A DNA stretch of 64,000 bases, from the NCBI GenBank assembly GCA_905147135.1, contig LR990044.1, positions 11,040,122 to 11,104,121 on the forward strand, read 5' to 3'. Within the stretch, counting starts at the first letter, position 1; each line of letters begins with the position of its first letter. The notes under the pieces are model-generated. The model saw nothing but the letters and a program-made list of their open reading frames with translations. It searched no databases and was not told the origin of the DNA. The position numbers were made by a program, and so were the translations under genes. The DNA comes from Blastobasis lacticolella (lineage: Eukaryota > Arthropoda > Insecta > Lepidoptera > Blastobasidae). Shown here piece by piece: positions 1-10,690 of this stretch.

Positions 1-1339
1 ATAAGAATAAAACCGCACTGAGTGGAACTGCAATGGAGTGGAATGGCATGTCTCGGTTATATGCCACGCAGCGCAGTTCCGTTGCCGTGTCTCATACATT
101 TTCATTTAAACAACTAGCCTTTTGTCCGCGACTTGTATTTCTTCGCTCATTTTTCGTACAGTAATCCCACCCCCGTCTCATGCCCTGGCCTTTTGGAACT
201 TCCTAAGAAAGAAAGAAAAAATATATTTTAACAATTTAAAGCAAAAATTTAATTTTTTAAGCCAACTTCAAACTTATTTCGGTTTCGGTAGATGAATTCG
301 TAGCTACGAGTAGTCCCGTATTATGTTCATATGTAGAAAGTGTATCGAGGCGATTATTTCATTGGAAAGCTATAAAGTTTTACAGGATCAAAGTATATAC
401 ATAAGCCATATGGCAGTGCCTTACCGCCGAGTTCAGGGGCCCTTTTTTTTAATCGTTCGCCTCGATTCGAGCGGTCTTCAATTAAGATTTTCGGGATGAA
501 TTTATTTAATATTTTGATGACACTGATTTTACCTATTTTTGAACCGTTGGTTTTTGGTGTTGTCAATGTTATTTATAAATATTGATTTTTTTTACCTTTT
601 AAAGATACTTTCTTTCTAACAACTCCATTGATCTCGTTCCATTTAATTAAATTGCTTTCCTGTAGCTTACAACCAATCACGACAAAGAACGCCATCGCGA
701 CTATATCGTTACTTGTCTTGGCTCCACACTCATTCTTAGCTCGTCATAGCGCGATAACATCTGCATGAGAAAGGTCGTTCTGTATGGGATCAGTGATATT
801 ACCCTAATATAAGTGGAGTAGGTCTTTATGTCCCCACTCGATGTCTGCAAGATAATTTGCCTCGGGTGGGATAAAATAGCTTAGGTTAGGTAGTTGAGAA
901 TGGACGGTGTGCGGGATTCGCTCACTAAGCGTTTCAAACGAGGATTTTGAATACTGATTGAGCTGATTGAGAGCCGGCGAAGATATTTTAAGAGGCTGCG
1001 GAGAGGTCCGATCCGGGTTCTTGTGGATTCAGACAATTTTCTCTTCTTTTCAAGTGGTATAAATCTACGTTGCGCCCTGTCAGCTGAAACGATGTTACTG
1101 CCTCAAATGTGTGCTATTTATAGGTATGAAATGTCATTAACTTAATTATCAGGGTTATTTATTAATGTGGAATAGATGAGTCTAAGATAGGTAAATACAA
1201 TTATATTGAATTTTATTAGTGGACCCAGCGTGACTTCCTTCGCGAACACCTCCGTTTTTCCTAACTACACTTTTTTTCTCGCTTAAACCTCATATCTTGA
1301 ATTACTCTATCTATTGCTAAAAACCGCATTCTAATCCGT
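1..1339. other. AT-rich intronic DNA
   Basis: Apart from one transposon end at 434, I see no gene, repeat family member or RNA gene. The short frames here look random. Confidence 0.5.
434..475 (+). repeat. Single end of the CAGGGGCCC element
   Basis: CAGGGGCCCTTTTTTTTAAT, then CGTTCGCCTCGATTCGAGCG, resembles the terminal repeat at 3662. No partner end is visible nearby. Confidence 0.4.
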
Positions 1340-1357
1340 TGCGTAGTAAAGATCTAA

Positions 1358-1727
1358 TCATAAAATAATAATCATCTTGGCGTTAATGTCCCGGTTGTGC
1401 TCTCGCGCACGAGGGCCCGGGGTCCGCCTTGAACATGATCCAGGATTTGGCAGGTCAGGTAATTACAGTAGAGCGACTGCCATCTGACCTCCATGACCCT
1501 GCTACCAGGGGAACCAGACCAGATTGGATCATGGTTACACATCCAGTCGTCTGAATGTGCAGGTTTCATCACGATGTTTTCCCTCACCGTAAGAGCATCG
1601 GTTAGTATTCAACTAATGTACATAACTCAGAAAACAGTCATTGGTACATGGCCGGAGCGAGATTCGAACCCGGGACCTCTGGCTTACGAGTCGTATACTC
1701 TAACCGCTCGGCCACCGACGCTCTAGC
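1358..1727 (-). mobile_element. SINE family A, full length, perfect target duplication
   Basis: A tRNA-like head with a TGGCCGAGCGGT A box and GGGTTCGAATC B box lies at the 1727 end, and a tail reading GCCAAGATGAT lies at the 1358 end. The copy is flanked by a perfect 18-bp direct repeat, TGCGTAGTAAAGATCTAA, at 1340-1357 and 1728-1745. That shows retrotransposition and a fairly young insertion. Confidence 0.9.
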
Positions 1728-1889
1728 TGCGTAGTAAAGATCTAAGAGTACATAAATGTATAGGGAAAGACGGCGAGAAGCGACTTTGTTTTATACTATG
1801 TGTAGATAGACGAGCTATACGAAAAAACGCGTGACGTTACATAATATAAATTTACCTGAAAAATCATACGCCGAAAAAATATAGCAATG

Positions 1890-2035
1890 TTGAGATCGTG
1901 CATCAACAAGTTATAAAAAAAATAATTTAATGTGAATGTTAATAATGTTGTGTCGCCTCTAATTTTGTAATCTCTGTATACTATATATTGTGTGCAATAA
2001 ATTGTTAAATAAATAAATTAAATAAATAAACTCGG
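1890..2035 (+). repeat. LINE 3' end with AATAAA tail
   Basis: TTGTGTGCAATAAATTGTTA followed by AAATAAATAAAT repeats is typical of poly-A type LINE ends in Lepidoptera. Confidence 0.5.
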
Positions 2036-2475
2036 TGAAATCATAAAATCGTAAAGAACATATTTTTGAATTTTAAATAAGAAGCGCAAGAATAATACAG
2101 ACAAAACATAACAAATTAGCAAAACCACAACGGTTTTAGAGAAAAAATTAAATAATCATAAACTCGTATTTGAATTCATATTCATAAAGTTCAGCGACCT
2201 TTCCCTCGGTGAGAGAAAAAAATTTGATATTTAAATTGTGCTGATGTTGTTTTTCTTATATAAAAACTCTTTATACCCACTGCTCAACTGAAGTGCCCAA
2301 ATTGAAATAAGTAGTCGAGCAGTAGCAAAGTCTTTATCTCTATCAAACTAACTGAGGACTCCCTACTTCAGAGGGATTCGAGGGAGCGACCTTTTTGAAG
2401 CCTACCTCGTGAATGTCACCCTAAAAATGTTACAATATTCAGAGTCATTTTATAATATTCAATACAAATACTTAC

Positions 2476-2538
2476 CCGCATGTAGATAATTTACGTAACA
2501 TTGCAAACGTTGGCGACTCAATGTAAATATGGACTTAC
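2476..2538 (-). other. Candidate recursive splice site with downstream second donor
   Basis: On the minus strand CTGTTTTTTGTTTCAG abuts GTAAGT directly, the zero-nucleotide acceptor/donor arrangement of ratchet points in long insect introns. 63 nt further on there is a second strong donor, GCGG|GTAAGTATT, the layout known for recursive-splice exons. The 63 nt could instead be an ordinary exon: after the third exon's one-base overhang it is open (starting GKSIFTLSRQ) and keeps frame. Its AT-rich composition is unlike the other three exons, so I prefer the recursive reading. Confidence 0.45.
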
Positions 2539-2925
2539 CTGAAACAAAAAACAGAAATGGTAAATAACGAATAAAGGATGGATTAATGGATCACTTAGCA
2601 TAGTACGATAATATAAAAAAATTGCAGTTCTCACCAAATATCACAACTTTAAAAATTGTGATTAAATCGAATTATTTATTTACCTCTAGAGGGAAAACGC
2701 TCGGAAATGCAAAATTCCAAATATGTTAGTAAAAAGCAACGTGCATGATTTATAGGAAATAATTAATTTTGAAAATAATTTTGATAAGATACCCAGCGCA
2801 ATCCATTAATCGATCAATCCAAATTAAAAGCATGAAGCATTTCATCTTCATCTCAGTGACAACGCACCTGCAGTTCTGAATTTTTTGCCTGCAACCTAAA
2901 TGCATGACTCGTATATTTTATAGTT

Positions 2926-2985
2926 ACCGCTTACCAACAGGTGGGCTGTCTGTTCGTTTGTCACTACGTATCATAAAAAAACTAC
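2926..2985 (+). repeat. Family C 3' end fragment
   Basis: ACCAACAGGTGGGCTGTCTG, then TTCGTTTGTC, leads to an A-run, as in better copies. A similar weak fragment (GGACTGTCTGCTCGTTTGTC) occurs near 26278, and reversed ones near 38275 and 55345. Confidence 0.5.
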
Positions 2986-3239
2986 ATCGTTTTTTCCTAC
3001 CTATTCGCCAAAGTTAGAAATAACAAATTCTGCGGATAACGTTAACACATAGGTGTAAGTAAGTAACTGTGTTACAGGAGTATATCTCGCACCTTCGGAG
3101 AATATTACTAATATGTATGTAGTATGTATGTATAGTATTTATTATAATATTATATCTTGTTTATGCTATCTTGATGTAGTTAGTATTAGTTAGTATTTAG
3201 GTAAATTACAATATATCATCACGCTTTATAAAGCACCTA

Positions 3240-3350
3240 CTTATTCACTTTCTGCATTGTCTACTGGTTGACTGGAAGATAAAGCCTTAATGGCTTTAAG
3301 TCCGCCAATTGTATTATTGTGCAATAAAGTTTTAAATAAATAAATAAAAT
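3240..3350 (+). repeat. LINE 3' end with AATAAA tail
   Basis: GGTTGACTGGAAGATAAAGC, CTTTAAGTCCGCCAATTG, then TGTGCAATAAAGTTTTAAAT and AAATA repeats. I know this end from lepidopteran transcripts. Confidence 0.65.
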
Positions 3351-3661
3351 ATAATAATATATAGCCCAATAATTGTAGAGTATATAGTCCCATGTTGCTC
3401 TTTAAGCTCCTTCGCATTGGGTAGTAGAAAATTTTGTATTAATCTTCACGCTCGAAACGTGAAGAACGTGACGAGAATAGTATTTTGATGCCAGAAACAT
3501 TCTTGTGTGTATTTTCTAAACAGCCAATAAAATATTTTTTGCCCATTTTCTGGTCTATACATATTCTACATAATCTGTATTGGTTCCACCCTCTTTGTTG
3601 GTATATACGGCTATAGCAGATTGCTGACCCCAAAGATACTAGTACCACATTAACGAGCAAT

Positions 3662-4095
3662 CAGGGGCCCTAATTTTGAACCCCTCGCATTCACGCGAGC
3701 GCTCTCCTATCGTCGCGTATCACGTATCACTTTCATACTCATGGTAAGTTGCTAGAGATAAAAAAGACAGGCATTACAGACGACCTAAGTGGTGCAATGG
3801 TCAACATGCCGGTCTGCCACGCAAGAGGTCCCGGGTTCGATTCCCGGCCGGGCAGAAATTGAAATGATGAATTTTAATTTCTGTGACGGGTCTGGGTGTT
3901 CTATGTATAATAAGTATGTATTTAAAAAAAAAAAGTATTATATTAGTATATCAGTTATCTAGCACCCATAGTACAAGCTTTGCTTAGTTTGGGGCTAGAT
4001 GGCGCTGTGTGAATTTGTCCACGAATATTTATTTATTTTATTTTTATTTTATTAGAAAATGCGCGTGGATGCGACCGATTCAAAAAGGGCCCCTG
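3662..4095. mobile_element. Inverted-repeat (hAT-like) element holding a SINE B
   Basis: The left end CAGGGGCCCTAATTTTGAAC and the right end, which on the minus strand is CAGGGGCCCTTTTTGAATC, form terminal inverted repeats. They extend about 37 bp inwards (CGCATTCACGCG versus CGCATCCACGCG). Ends beginning CAGGG are usual in hAT elements. Without the SINE the element is only about 160 bp. I see no matching 8-bp target duplication. Confidence 0.65.
3779..4052 (+). mobile_element. SINE family B, tRNA-Gly-like head
   Basis: The head ends in GCCGGTCTGCCACGCAAG and GGTTCGATTCCCGGCC. It matches the layout of a glycine tRNA with anticodon GCC. The body (TTACGGGTCTGGGTGT in other copies) leads to GGGGCTAGATGGCGCTGTG and a T/A-rich tail. 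This copy lies inside an inverted-repeat element. Confidence 0.85.
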
Positions 4096-4585
4096 TAACT
4101 TGCACAACACACTGTATCATCATCGACGGACACTGTACGGACAGATCGTAACCGCACGGCAAAATACCGTCGAGTGCCGTAAATTAATTCGAGCACCAGC
4201 CGCTGTGGGCGTATCAGCCTCTGGAAAAGGGCAGGGGTCGCTTGTCACCCCAAAAGTCTATAAAGCAAGAAGCGGCCCCAATATCGATGATATTTGTTTA
4301 GGCGATCGCTGTCTCGTAAAACTTAAACGATTACTTAGCATCGATATATGAATGTTACCCCGTTAGGCCTATGTCATAACATTATCGTGTAGAATGTTTT
4401 AGCTGAAAGGGTGTCGGCCGCACAAGTTTTACTATGGGACCAACTTTGTGATAGCGTGCAGAATCAGTGGTTCAAACTTCTAGGTTCAGTAACAATAATA
4501 ATTTTACTGGATTTTAAAAACATGCAGTGGATAGTTTAGAGAAGCATAAAATAATTTAATTCTTTATATTTCACTTTAGCCATTT

Positions 4586-4825
4586 TACGACCTTGAGTGG
4601 TTCAGTTTTCTGCCACGAAGAGATCCCGGGTGCGATTCCCGGCCAGGCCGAAATTGCTGTTACGGATCTGGGTGTTGTATGTAAATTATGTGCTTACATA
4701 CGAGAGATAGATATGTGTGTACATATCTATTAAATATATATAAGTACTTTATCAGTTTTCTGGCACCCATAACACTTTACTTATTTTGGGAATGGCGCTG
4801 TGTCAATTATCCAAGCATATAGAGA
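4586..4825 (+). mobile_element. SINE family B, diverged
   Basis: The head has lost part of the A-box region (GAGTGGTTCAG directly before TTTTCTGCCACGAAGAG). The body has a microsatellite-like ATATAT expansion, and the GGCGCTGTGTCAA end is still recognisable. Confidence 0.75.
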
Positions 4826-5300
4826 TTTCTTTCTAGAGATAAGCAGTGCCTGTTGTGTCTTAATCTTCTGTTACATAACTGTATGCTCTATCTTGTGAAC
4901 AATAAATTATTTATTTATTCTTGAAAAAGTAGGATAAGGTAGACATTTATTTCGATATGTGGCGTTACGTTATTGGTTCTAGCCGCACGAATTTGGTCCT
5001 TTCAATTTCCTCTGACGGGAAAGGTGTCGTAACTGACAGCTGCGTCTGTTTGCCTCGGACGATGTTAGATGCCAAATTGATGGAAAAATATCAAATATTG
5101 AAGTTATTTGGGATACATAAGTTCGTTATTGGAGAGTTCACCTTAATCGTGTATAAAACCTACGTAAAATATATATGTGCCTTAACAATTTGCGGTTTTC
5201 TGCTGGGGACCTTGAGATTGTTTGAACAGTCTCGGTCCGCCCGGAAAGTCGGACTAGATGGAATGAGCCCTTTATTCGGCATATTATTTTAAATCGTGCC

Positions 5301-5692
5301 TTAATGAGAAGTTTTCCAATAGGTGGTATTTACCAAATTTTGTTAATTGATAATCGCTTGAAATAGGTTCTTCGCAAACAGGATATAAACACTAGGTACG
5401 TTGTATTGGATAATATTGTATTTGTCAATAGTTTTCAACCATTTTAGAGGTTGTTATAATAATGGAACATAGTGCCAACTTCTATAAATATTTCTTTTTA
5501 CATTTCTTTCAACCTTTAACAGTTATGTTTATATTAATAAACGTTTTATTTTTAAGTTTAGTATTAGTTGGCTGCATGAAATCACTGCCACCATCATACT
5601 GATTAAAAAAAGATTACCAAAATTGTAGGAGCGCCATCTATTGATGCTTTTTGAAACCAACTATCGATACCTACTGGAAAACTCCTCATTAA
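5301..5692. mobile_element. Short inverted-repeat element starting and ending in TTAA
   Basis: TTAATGAGAAGTTTTCCAAT at the left and, on the minus strand from 5692, TTAATGAGGAGTTTTCCAGT form 23-bp arms with two mismatches. The outer TTAA may be a target duplication of the piggyBac kind, or part of the arm. There is no coding capacity. Confidence 0.6.
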
Positions 5693-6529
5693 CAAAATGT
5701 CCCACACACCACTATTTTCTACTTTTAGTTTACAATTTTAATGTTTTAAAGGATCGGTCAAATGTATCAGTCAAATGTAGAATTGGTCGAATCAAAATCG
5801 TGAAGTCTAGATAACCAAGCCTATCAACACTGTGAATTTTTTAACTTTTTTAAATCTATATTCTTTCATTATGTATTGAAATGTACTTGTTTTCCTATTT
5901 CCTTAAAATCTTTTATCAAAACTGTTGACACAAATAGACAGGAATTTCGTTTAAGTAAAGTTTGATCAATACTTTATCCAAATATATACGAAGGTAAAGG
6001 ATTTTACATCAAATACGAGGCATGGATACTCATCAGATAGTATACCCGAAATACAGCCACGAACGCATTATTCGAATGAGCATGGTGTGAATTGCGATAC
6101 AGCTCGAAGGACCAAGTCCCGGCCACCAACATGGCGCGATTTATTCATAACGGTAAATCGGCCGCCAGCCGCTTTAATGGCCGTCACCTCTGCCTACGTA
6201 ATTCGAAAAGAGTTTTTATGTAACTAGTACCTACCTGCCAGTTTGTGCCTGAGTTTATGTTAGCGTCGACTTCCAAGTAACCTATTTCAGGTTATGGCTT
6301 CGCTGCAGCAGTTATTGCGTTAGGTATTTTAAGTACAGTCTAGTCCACGTTGATGAAGTCTCGAACAAAAGCAACTTAACCACGTTGGATGGAAAACGAT
6401 TTTTAGTTGACAATTGAAATGAACAATTAAATGAAAGCCTTTAACGTATCTCTGTGTGTTGATTTTTTAACAATATGAAGTTGTTTTTGTTAACGATTAA
6501 AGTCACTGACACTGTATAGAACATCCACG
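5693..6529. other. Intronic DNA without recognised features
   Basis: Nothing recognisable. 4096-4585, 4826-5300, 7233-8000 and 9061-9444 are alike, except a weak acceptor/donor-like junction on the minus strand at 7418 (TTTGCTTCTCAG|GTAAAG). Confidence 0.5.
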
Positions 6530-6775
6530 TCTCGCGAAGAGGGAGCGCCTTGTGGTGGACTTACCAAGTGAATAGCCGTTAATGGTACTCTCTATAAGTG
6601 TACTAGGAAAGAAGCAGTTCGAGATAAGATTAGTGGTGACGGCTACAGAGTTACTGATAACCAGTTATCTGGCCATGGTTATCTCCAAAAAAACAAGAGA
6701 GTGTGCTGGCAATCCTTAACCGATGACCAGACCACTCTGTCAACAGCAAAATCTTCTAGGTTGGAGGGGTTGTCA
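6530..6775 (+). pseudogene. RTE-like LINE 3' remnant, rearranged
   Basis: AGGAAAGAAGCAGTTCGAGA and GTGTGCTGGCAATCCTTAAC match the C-terminal coding region at 35700-35790. A stretch of about 70 bp of unrelated sequence separates the two parts. No open frame remains. Confidence 0.55.
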
Positions 6776-6889
6776 ATATAACTATAAGCGGTTTAGATGG
6801 ACATTGCACTAATCGCCAACAATATATTACAAACATTTTAAAGTAAGTATTAAAATACACACTAAAAGTATAAAAATCGTGCATTCCGC

Positions 6890-7232
6890 TGCCCCCCGGA
6901 ATGGTCTTCAGAAAGCTGTCTGCGTTGCCTCGTTGGATGAGCCAGCTCTCCGGTCACCAGTGGTGTCGTTAATTTTTTGGATAGTAAAGCGATTTCTCGC
7001 ACCAACGTTTCCACCCAACTGGCCGAAATAGGCTATCTTGCGCTACACTTTTGTATTTCCTCCGCTTGAGGTCTTCCGCAGCAGAGGCCGCTGCACCAGC
7101 ACAGCTTGCAGAGGAGGCCACATGGCGCCAGTGTGTCCACACACTGCTGCGTGCCATCGTCACGTACGGTACCTTTCGGCTCCAATACGTCCGATACGTT
7201 GGCGGTGACAAGTGCGCTACGAATGACGTCAT
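6890..7232 (-). pseudogene. Reverse-transcriptase C-terminal remnant of a second LINE type
   Basis: Translation shows [17 protein letters not shown], then [10 protein letters not shown] and, after a break, INDTTGDRRAGSS. I associate this order (A-rich helix, KRRKY, later SGDxRAxS) with the end of a reverse-transcriptase-like ORF found repeatedly in animal genomes. It has a stop at 6966 and frame damage. It is unrelated to the family E fragments. Confidence 0.5.
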
Positions 7233-8000
7233 TGATTGCCGCGTGCCCGGAAGTACGGCCTGCGCTGCAGGTATAGTTCAGGAAATATGAATTGGCCGTC
7301 TGTTATCTACGTTGAGGTCTTTTGTTCTGTGTAAACGCCTACCGGTTAAGGGGTGGTCGAGCACCCATTAACCGGTTTTAAAAGTTTATCTATTGTTAAT
7401 AACAAACCTAATCTTTACCTGAGAAGCAAAGTGACTCAAGTTAATTTTGTTTAACACGCGAGTTTACTGCTTATTATCAAGGGCTTATAGAATAGAATAG
7501 TGTGTAAACATATGCACTTATGAGTCACTTTGGCAATCGGGTATAGAAATGGCTACTACTCATAGATTGAATAACATTGATACTTCTTGCTTTTTTTCTG
7601 AACTCGGGTGCGAAAAGTAAACTAAGTAGTTAAATAAATTATTTTACACTAACCCTAATTTTACATATAAAAGTTAAAAATCTGATGAATGGTATATTGT
7701 AATACCCAATGAATTCCTATTAATAAAAAAATGTGATAATAAATTCAATATTTCTTGACATTTAAATTATTACTTTTAATACAAATGATATAAACTATGA
7801 TGAAGTATCAAAACCTTTCAACCTGCTGTGTAGTTTGAAGGACAAGGGAAAATTTACGACTCGCTTTGTTTGATATTGTCTAAGCAATCTAAGTGAAGAT
7901 TAGAGAGAGACAGCCCATTCATATTTCAGTACTATGGACAGATGATAAATAAGCTGGGAGAGAATCACTTGAAATTTTGCGTACTTCGATTTCGCCTTTT

Positions 8001-8330
8001 TTTTTAATGTAATACGGCAGCAAACAGGCAAGCGGACAACCTGATAGAAAGTGGTCACCCCCGCCTATGGACATCAGCAACACCAGTGGCACTACCAATG
8101 CGTTGCCCGCCTCTAAGGAAACCTCTAATATACCTCTTGAACGATCCCATGTCATAGTCCAAAGGAAACACTGTGGCTAGTGGAAAACTATGTTACATAA
8201 TCACGTCATAACTTATAGGAAACAAGATAATAAGGTCTGTAAGGGGGCGGGTGTATTGTCATAGTCCAAAGGAAACACTGTGGTTGGGAGCTCATTCCAC
8301 ATCCGAATCGTACGAGCGAGAAACATTCCC
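8001..8330 (-). mobile_element. Family C repeat, long copy carrying an insertion
   Basis: Read on the plus strand it has a T-run, CAAACAGGCAAGCGGACAAC, AAAGTGGTCACCCCCGCC, GATCCCATGTCATAGTCC, then CATTCCACATCCGAATCGTA. The copy at 31282-31500 shares the whole order without the segment 8177-8283. Confidence 0.8.
8177..8256. mobile_element. 80-bp insertion flanked by perfect 27-bp repeats
   Basis: The host sequence at 8150-8176 is repeated exactly at 8257-8283. The 31 kb paralogue has only one copy and nothing between. About 50 bp of the insert (TGTTACATAATCACGTCATA, then ACTTATAGGAAAC) recur at 25678-25725. This is either a very short mobile sequence or filler DNA copied in during repair. Confidence 0.65.
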
Positions 8331-8426
8331 GGACCCTGGATCATGGTCAAGGCGGTCCCCAGGCTCTGGTGCGGAGAGCACAACCGGGATATTAGCGCCA
8401 AGGTGATGATGATGATGATGATGATA
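8331..8426 (+). mobile_element. SINE family A, 3' fragment with long GATGAT tail
   Basis: Only the last part is present, from GGATCATGGTCAAGGCGG to GCGCCAAGG, followed by about seven ATG/GAT repeats. It abuts a family C copy, so either the 5' end was lost or the insertion was truncated. Confidence 0.75.
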
Positions 8427-8924
8427 AAGTAGTACAAAACTGTTTCAACAGGTACGAGTAAGTAAGTAAAAGTTATTAATAATGTAATTTTGAGCACGTA
8501 AAAGTAAAGATAGCAGCGCCAAGATTGTTAATTCCGAATTGGCTGCGCTCCGTCCAATCTGAAAGGACAACAAACGCCAAAATGGAAAGCTTAGCGAGTT
8601 GTCCTCTAAAGAAAAGCTATTGCATAATAAAATATACCCGTGCCCTATTTTAGACTATACCTCACGGCGGAGAGAAATCAATTTTCCTTCCAGACTACAC
8701 TGCCAATTTATGGTAACAAGTTTCTGTTTTACGGCCCCGTTCTCAGATAAAACAAGTTATTTCGCTCCTAAATACATTCCCGAATTGTGTATAAACAATA
8801 CGTTAGATTTGCATAAAGGAGTAAATCAATTCGTGGAGTCAGTGATTTGTTATTACGGTTGCTGAGTTTCAATGCAATGAATTTGTTTTTCGTTATTTTT
8901 AAAATATGTGTGTCACTATACGTA

Positions 8925-9060
8925 TAGGGTCATCGTCATTCCTAGCGCTTATCCCGGCCTCTGCCAGGGTCCGCTTTCTTACTCATTACACGGGCTTCTC
9001 ATTCCCACCGCTGCAACTCCTGTGTAACCAGGATCTACAGCGGCGTCCACACACAGGTCC
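8925..9060 (-). pseudogene. Family E (RTE-like) 3' end
   Basis: Reversed, the text reads CCTGGCAGAGGCCGGGATAA and GCGCTAGGAATGACGATG, as at the end of the 24 kb copy. The upstream half is diverged. Confidence 0.65.
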
Positions 9061-9444
9061 TGAGTTTTATCGCTCAGGCGATCCCGAGGACAAGCTAGTA
9101 CTTGTCTTGGAACCCGCAACAAATTGAATTAAGAACTAACAGGTAGGAGTAGGAAAGAAAGTTATTCCGACTTACGACTTCCGACTACACTACCGGATAC
9201 CTATGTCTTACTTTACTTTTTATGAATACTGTCACACCCTGATAAAAAAGTAGGTGCAGTCTAAAATGGAGTACATCTGCCTATAGGAAACAAGGATATG
9301 TGTGCCTCGGCCTTCAGTTGTCGAAAGCTTAGTTTACCTAACGTACATTTCACAGTATTTAGGTACTCATTTTATTCACTATTCTTCAAAATTATATCTT
9401 CACTTTATAACATGTCAAACCACCACTAAAAAGTCAGTAAGGAG

Positions 9445-9785
9445 TCACAGTATCCTTGTAAGCGAGAGATACCGAGTTCGAATCCCAGTGCGGCCATGTA
9501 CCAATGACTCTTTTCTGAGTTAAGCACATTAGTTGAAAGCTAACCGATGCTCTTACGGCGAGGGAAAACATCGTGATGAAACCTGCACTTTCTGGTGACT
9601 GAATGTGTAATCATGATCCAATCTGGTCAGATTCCCCTGTTACCAGGGTTACGGAAATCAAATGACAGTCACTCCACTGTATTAATTGTGTGATCTGCCA
9701 AATCCTGGGTCATGATCAAGGCGGACCTCACCTCGTCTCTCGTGTGCGAGAGTACAACCGGGACATTAACGCCAAGAATATTTAT
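9445..9785 (+). mobile_element. SINE family A, 5'-truncated
   Basis: It starts within the tRNA-like head, before the B box (GAGTTCGAATCCC), and runs through the body (CGATGCTCTTACGGCGAGGG) to ACATTAACGCCAAGA. Confidence 0.85.
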
Positions 9786-9831
9786 TTTTACTTATAACTT
9801 GATACAAGCGGTATGGGGACTACATACATTC

Positions 9832-10020
9832 CATTTATTTTATTTTATAAGTACCACTAAGGTGGCAAACAAGCTTGCGGCCTGCCTGATGGTAAGCAGT
9901 CACCGCAGCCTATGGACGTAAAACCTTTTAACCCCTTTCTTGAAGAACTCCATGTTGTACTCTCCAGGGAAAACCTCTCCAAGTAGTTCATTCCACAACC
10001 TTAGTGTGCGATTACATAAA
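9832..10020 (-). mobile_element. Family C, second subtype
   Basis: The plus strand shows AAGGTGGCAAACAAGC, CCTGATGGTAAGCAGTCACC, CTTGAAGAACTCCATGTTG and TTCATTCCACAACCTTAGTG. Confidence 0.75.
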
Positions 10021-10403
10021 ATATGTCGGTAATAGATCAAAGCGTCACAATTTAGTTACATATATTTATGTTATAGGTCGTACCGGCACTTCAATTTCAG
10101 ACACAATTTGTTCAATCATTTTGTTGAGAGTTGATAGATGAGACTATATGGATTCATGCCGCGGCAAATTGGTTTGACATATTCAGCCTGAAATTGAAGT
10201 AGGAGTGGTGTTACATTTGTCAAAAATTGTATTTTTGCATCAAATAACAGAATTGATCTGAATGAAACAGATCCTGCCTGTAAAGAAATATTATACTCTA
10301 TAGTTTGACATGTCTAGTCCGCTTGTAATGTAGTTAGCCATATAATCATATGTATTAGATTGTAGATAACTGTCTGACTGACTTTAACTGTATCTACTGT
10401 ATT

Positions 10404-10520
10404 TTTTTATGTCATACGGTAGGCAAACAGACAAGCGAGCCACCTGATGGAAAGTGGTCACCGCTGCCTATGGACATTAGCAACACCAAGAGTATCGCCA
10501 ATTCGTTGCCCACCTTTATA
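10404..10520 (-). repeat. Family C 3' end
   Basis: T-run, ATGTCATACGGTAGGCAAAC, GATGGAAAGTGGTCACCGC and CTATGGACATTAGCAACACC are present; it stops at GTTGCCCACC. Confidence 0.8.
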
Positions 10521-10569
10521 ACACGTATGATGTTTTATATGAACAATAAAGTGTTTATCTACCTATCCA

Positions 10570-10690
10570 TTAGATAAGATTTTTTTTATACTACTAAGAT
10601 GGCTTTTCTCCAGAGAAAAGTCTCCAGGGAGTTTATTCAACATCCTTAGTGTGCGCGGGAGTGAGTTCCTTTGGAACCGCACAGTTCGCG
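10570..10690 (-). repeat. Family C second-subtype fragment
   Basis: TACTACTAAGATGGC is followed by CTCCAGAGAAAAGTCTCC and ACATCCTTAGTGTGCGCGGG. The middle of the family is deleted. Confidence 0.6.

Noticed and set aside
1844..1861. Second recursive splice site (TTTTTCAG|GTAAAT on the minus strand)
   Set aside because: Short pyrimidine tract and weak donor; no downstream second donor.
4957..5292. 111-residue open frame
   Set aside because: No recognisable motif, no splice sites at its ends, ordinary AT-rich composition.
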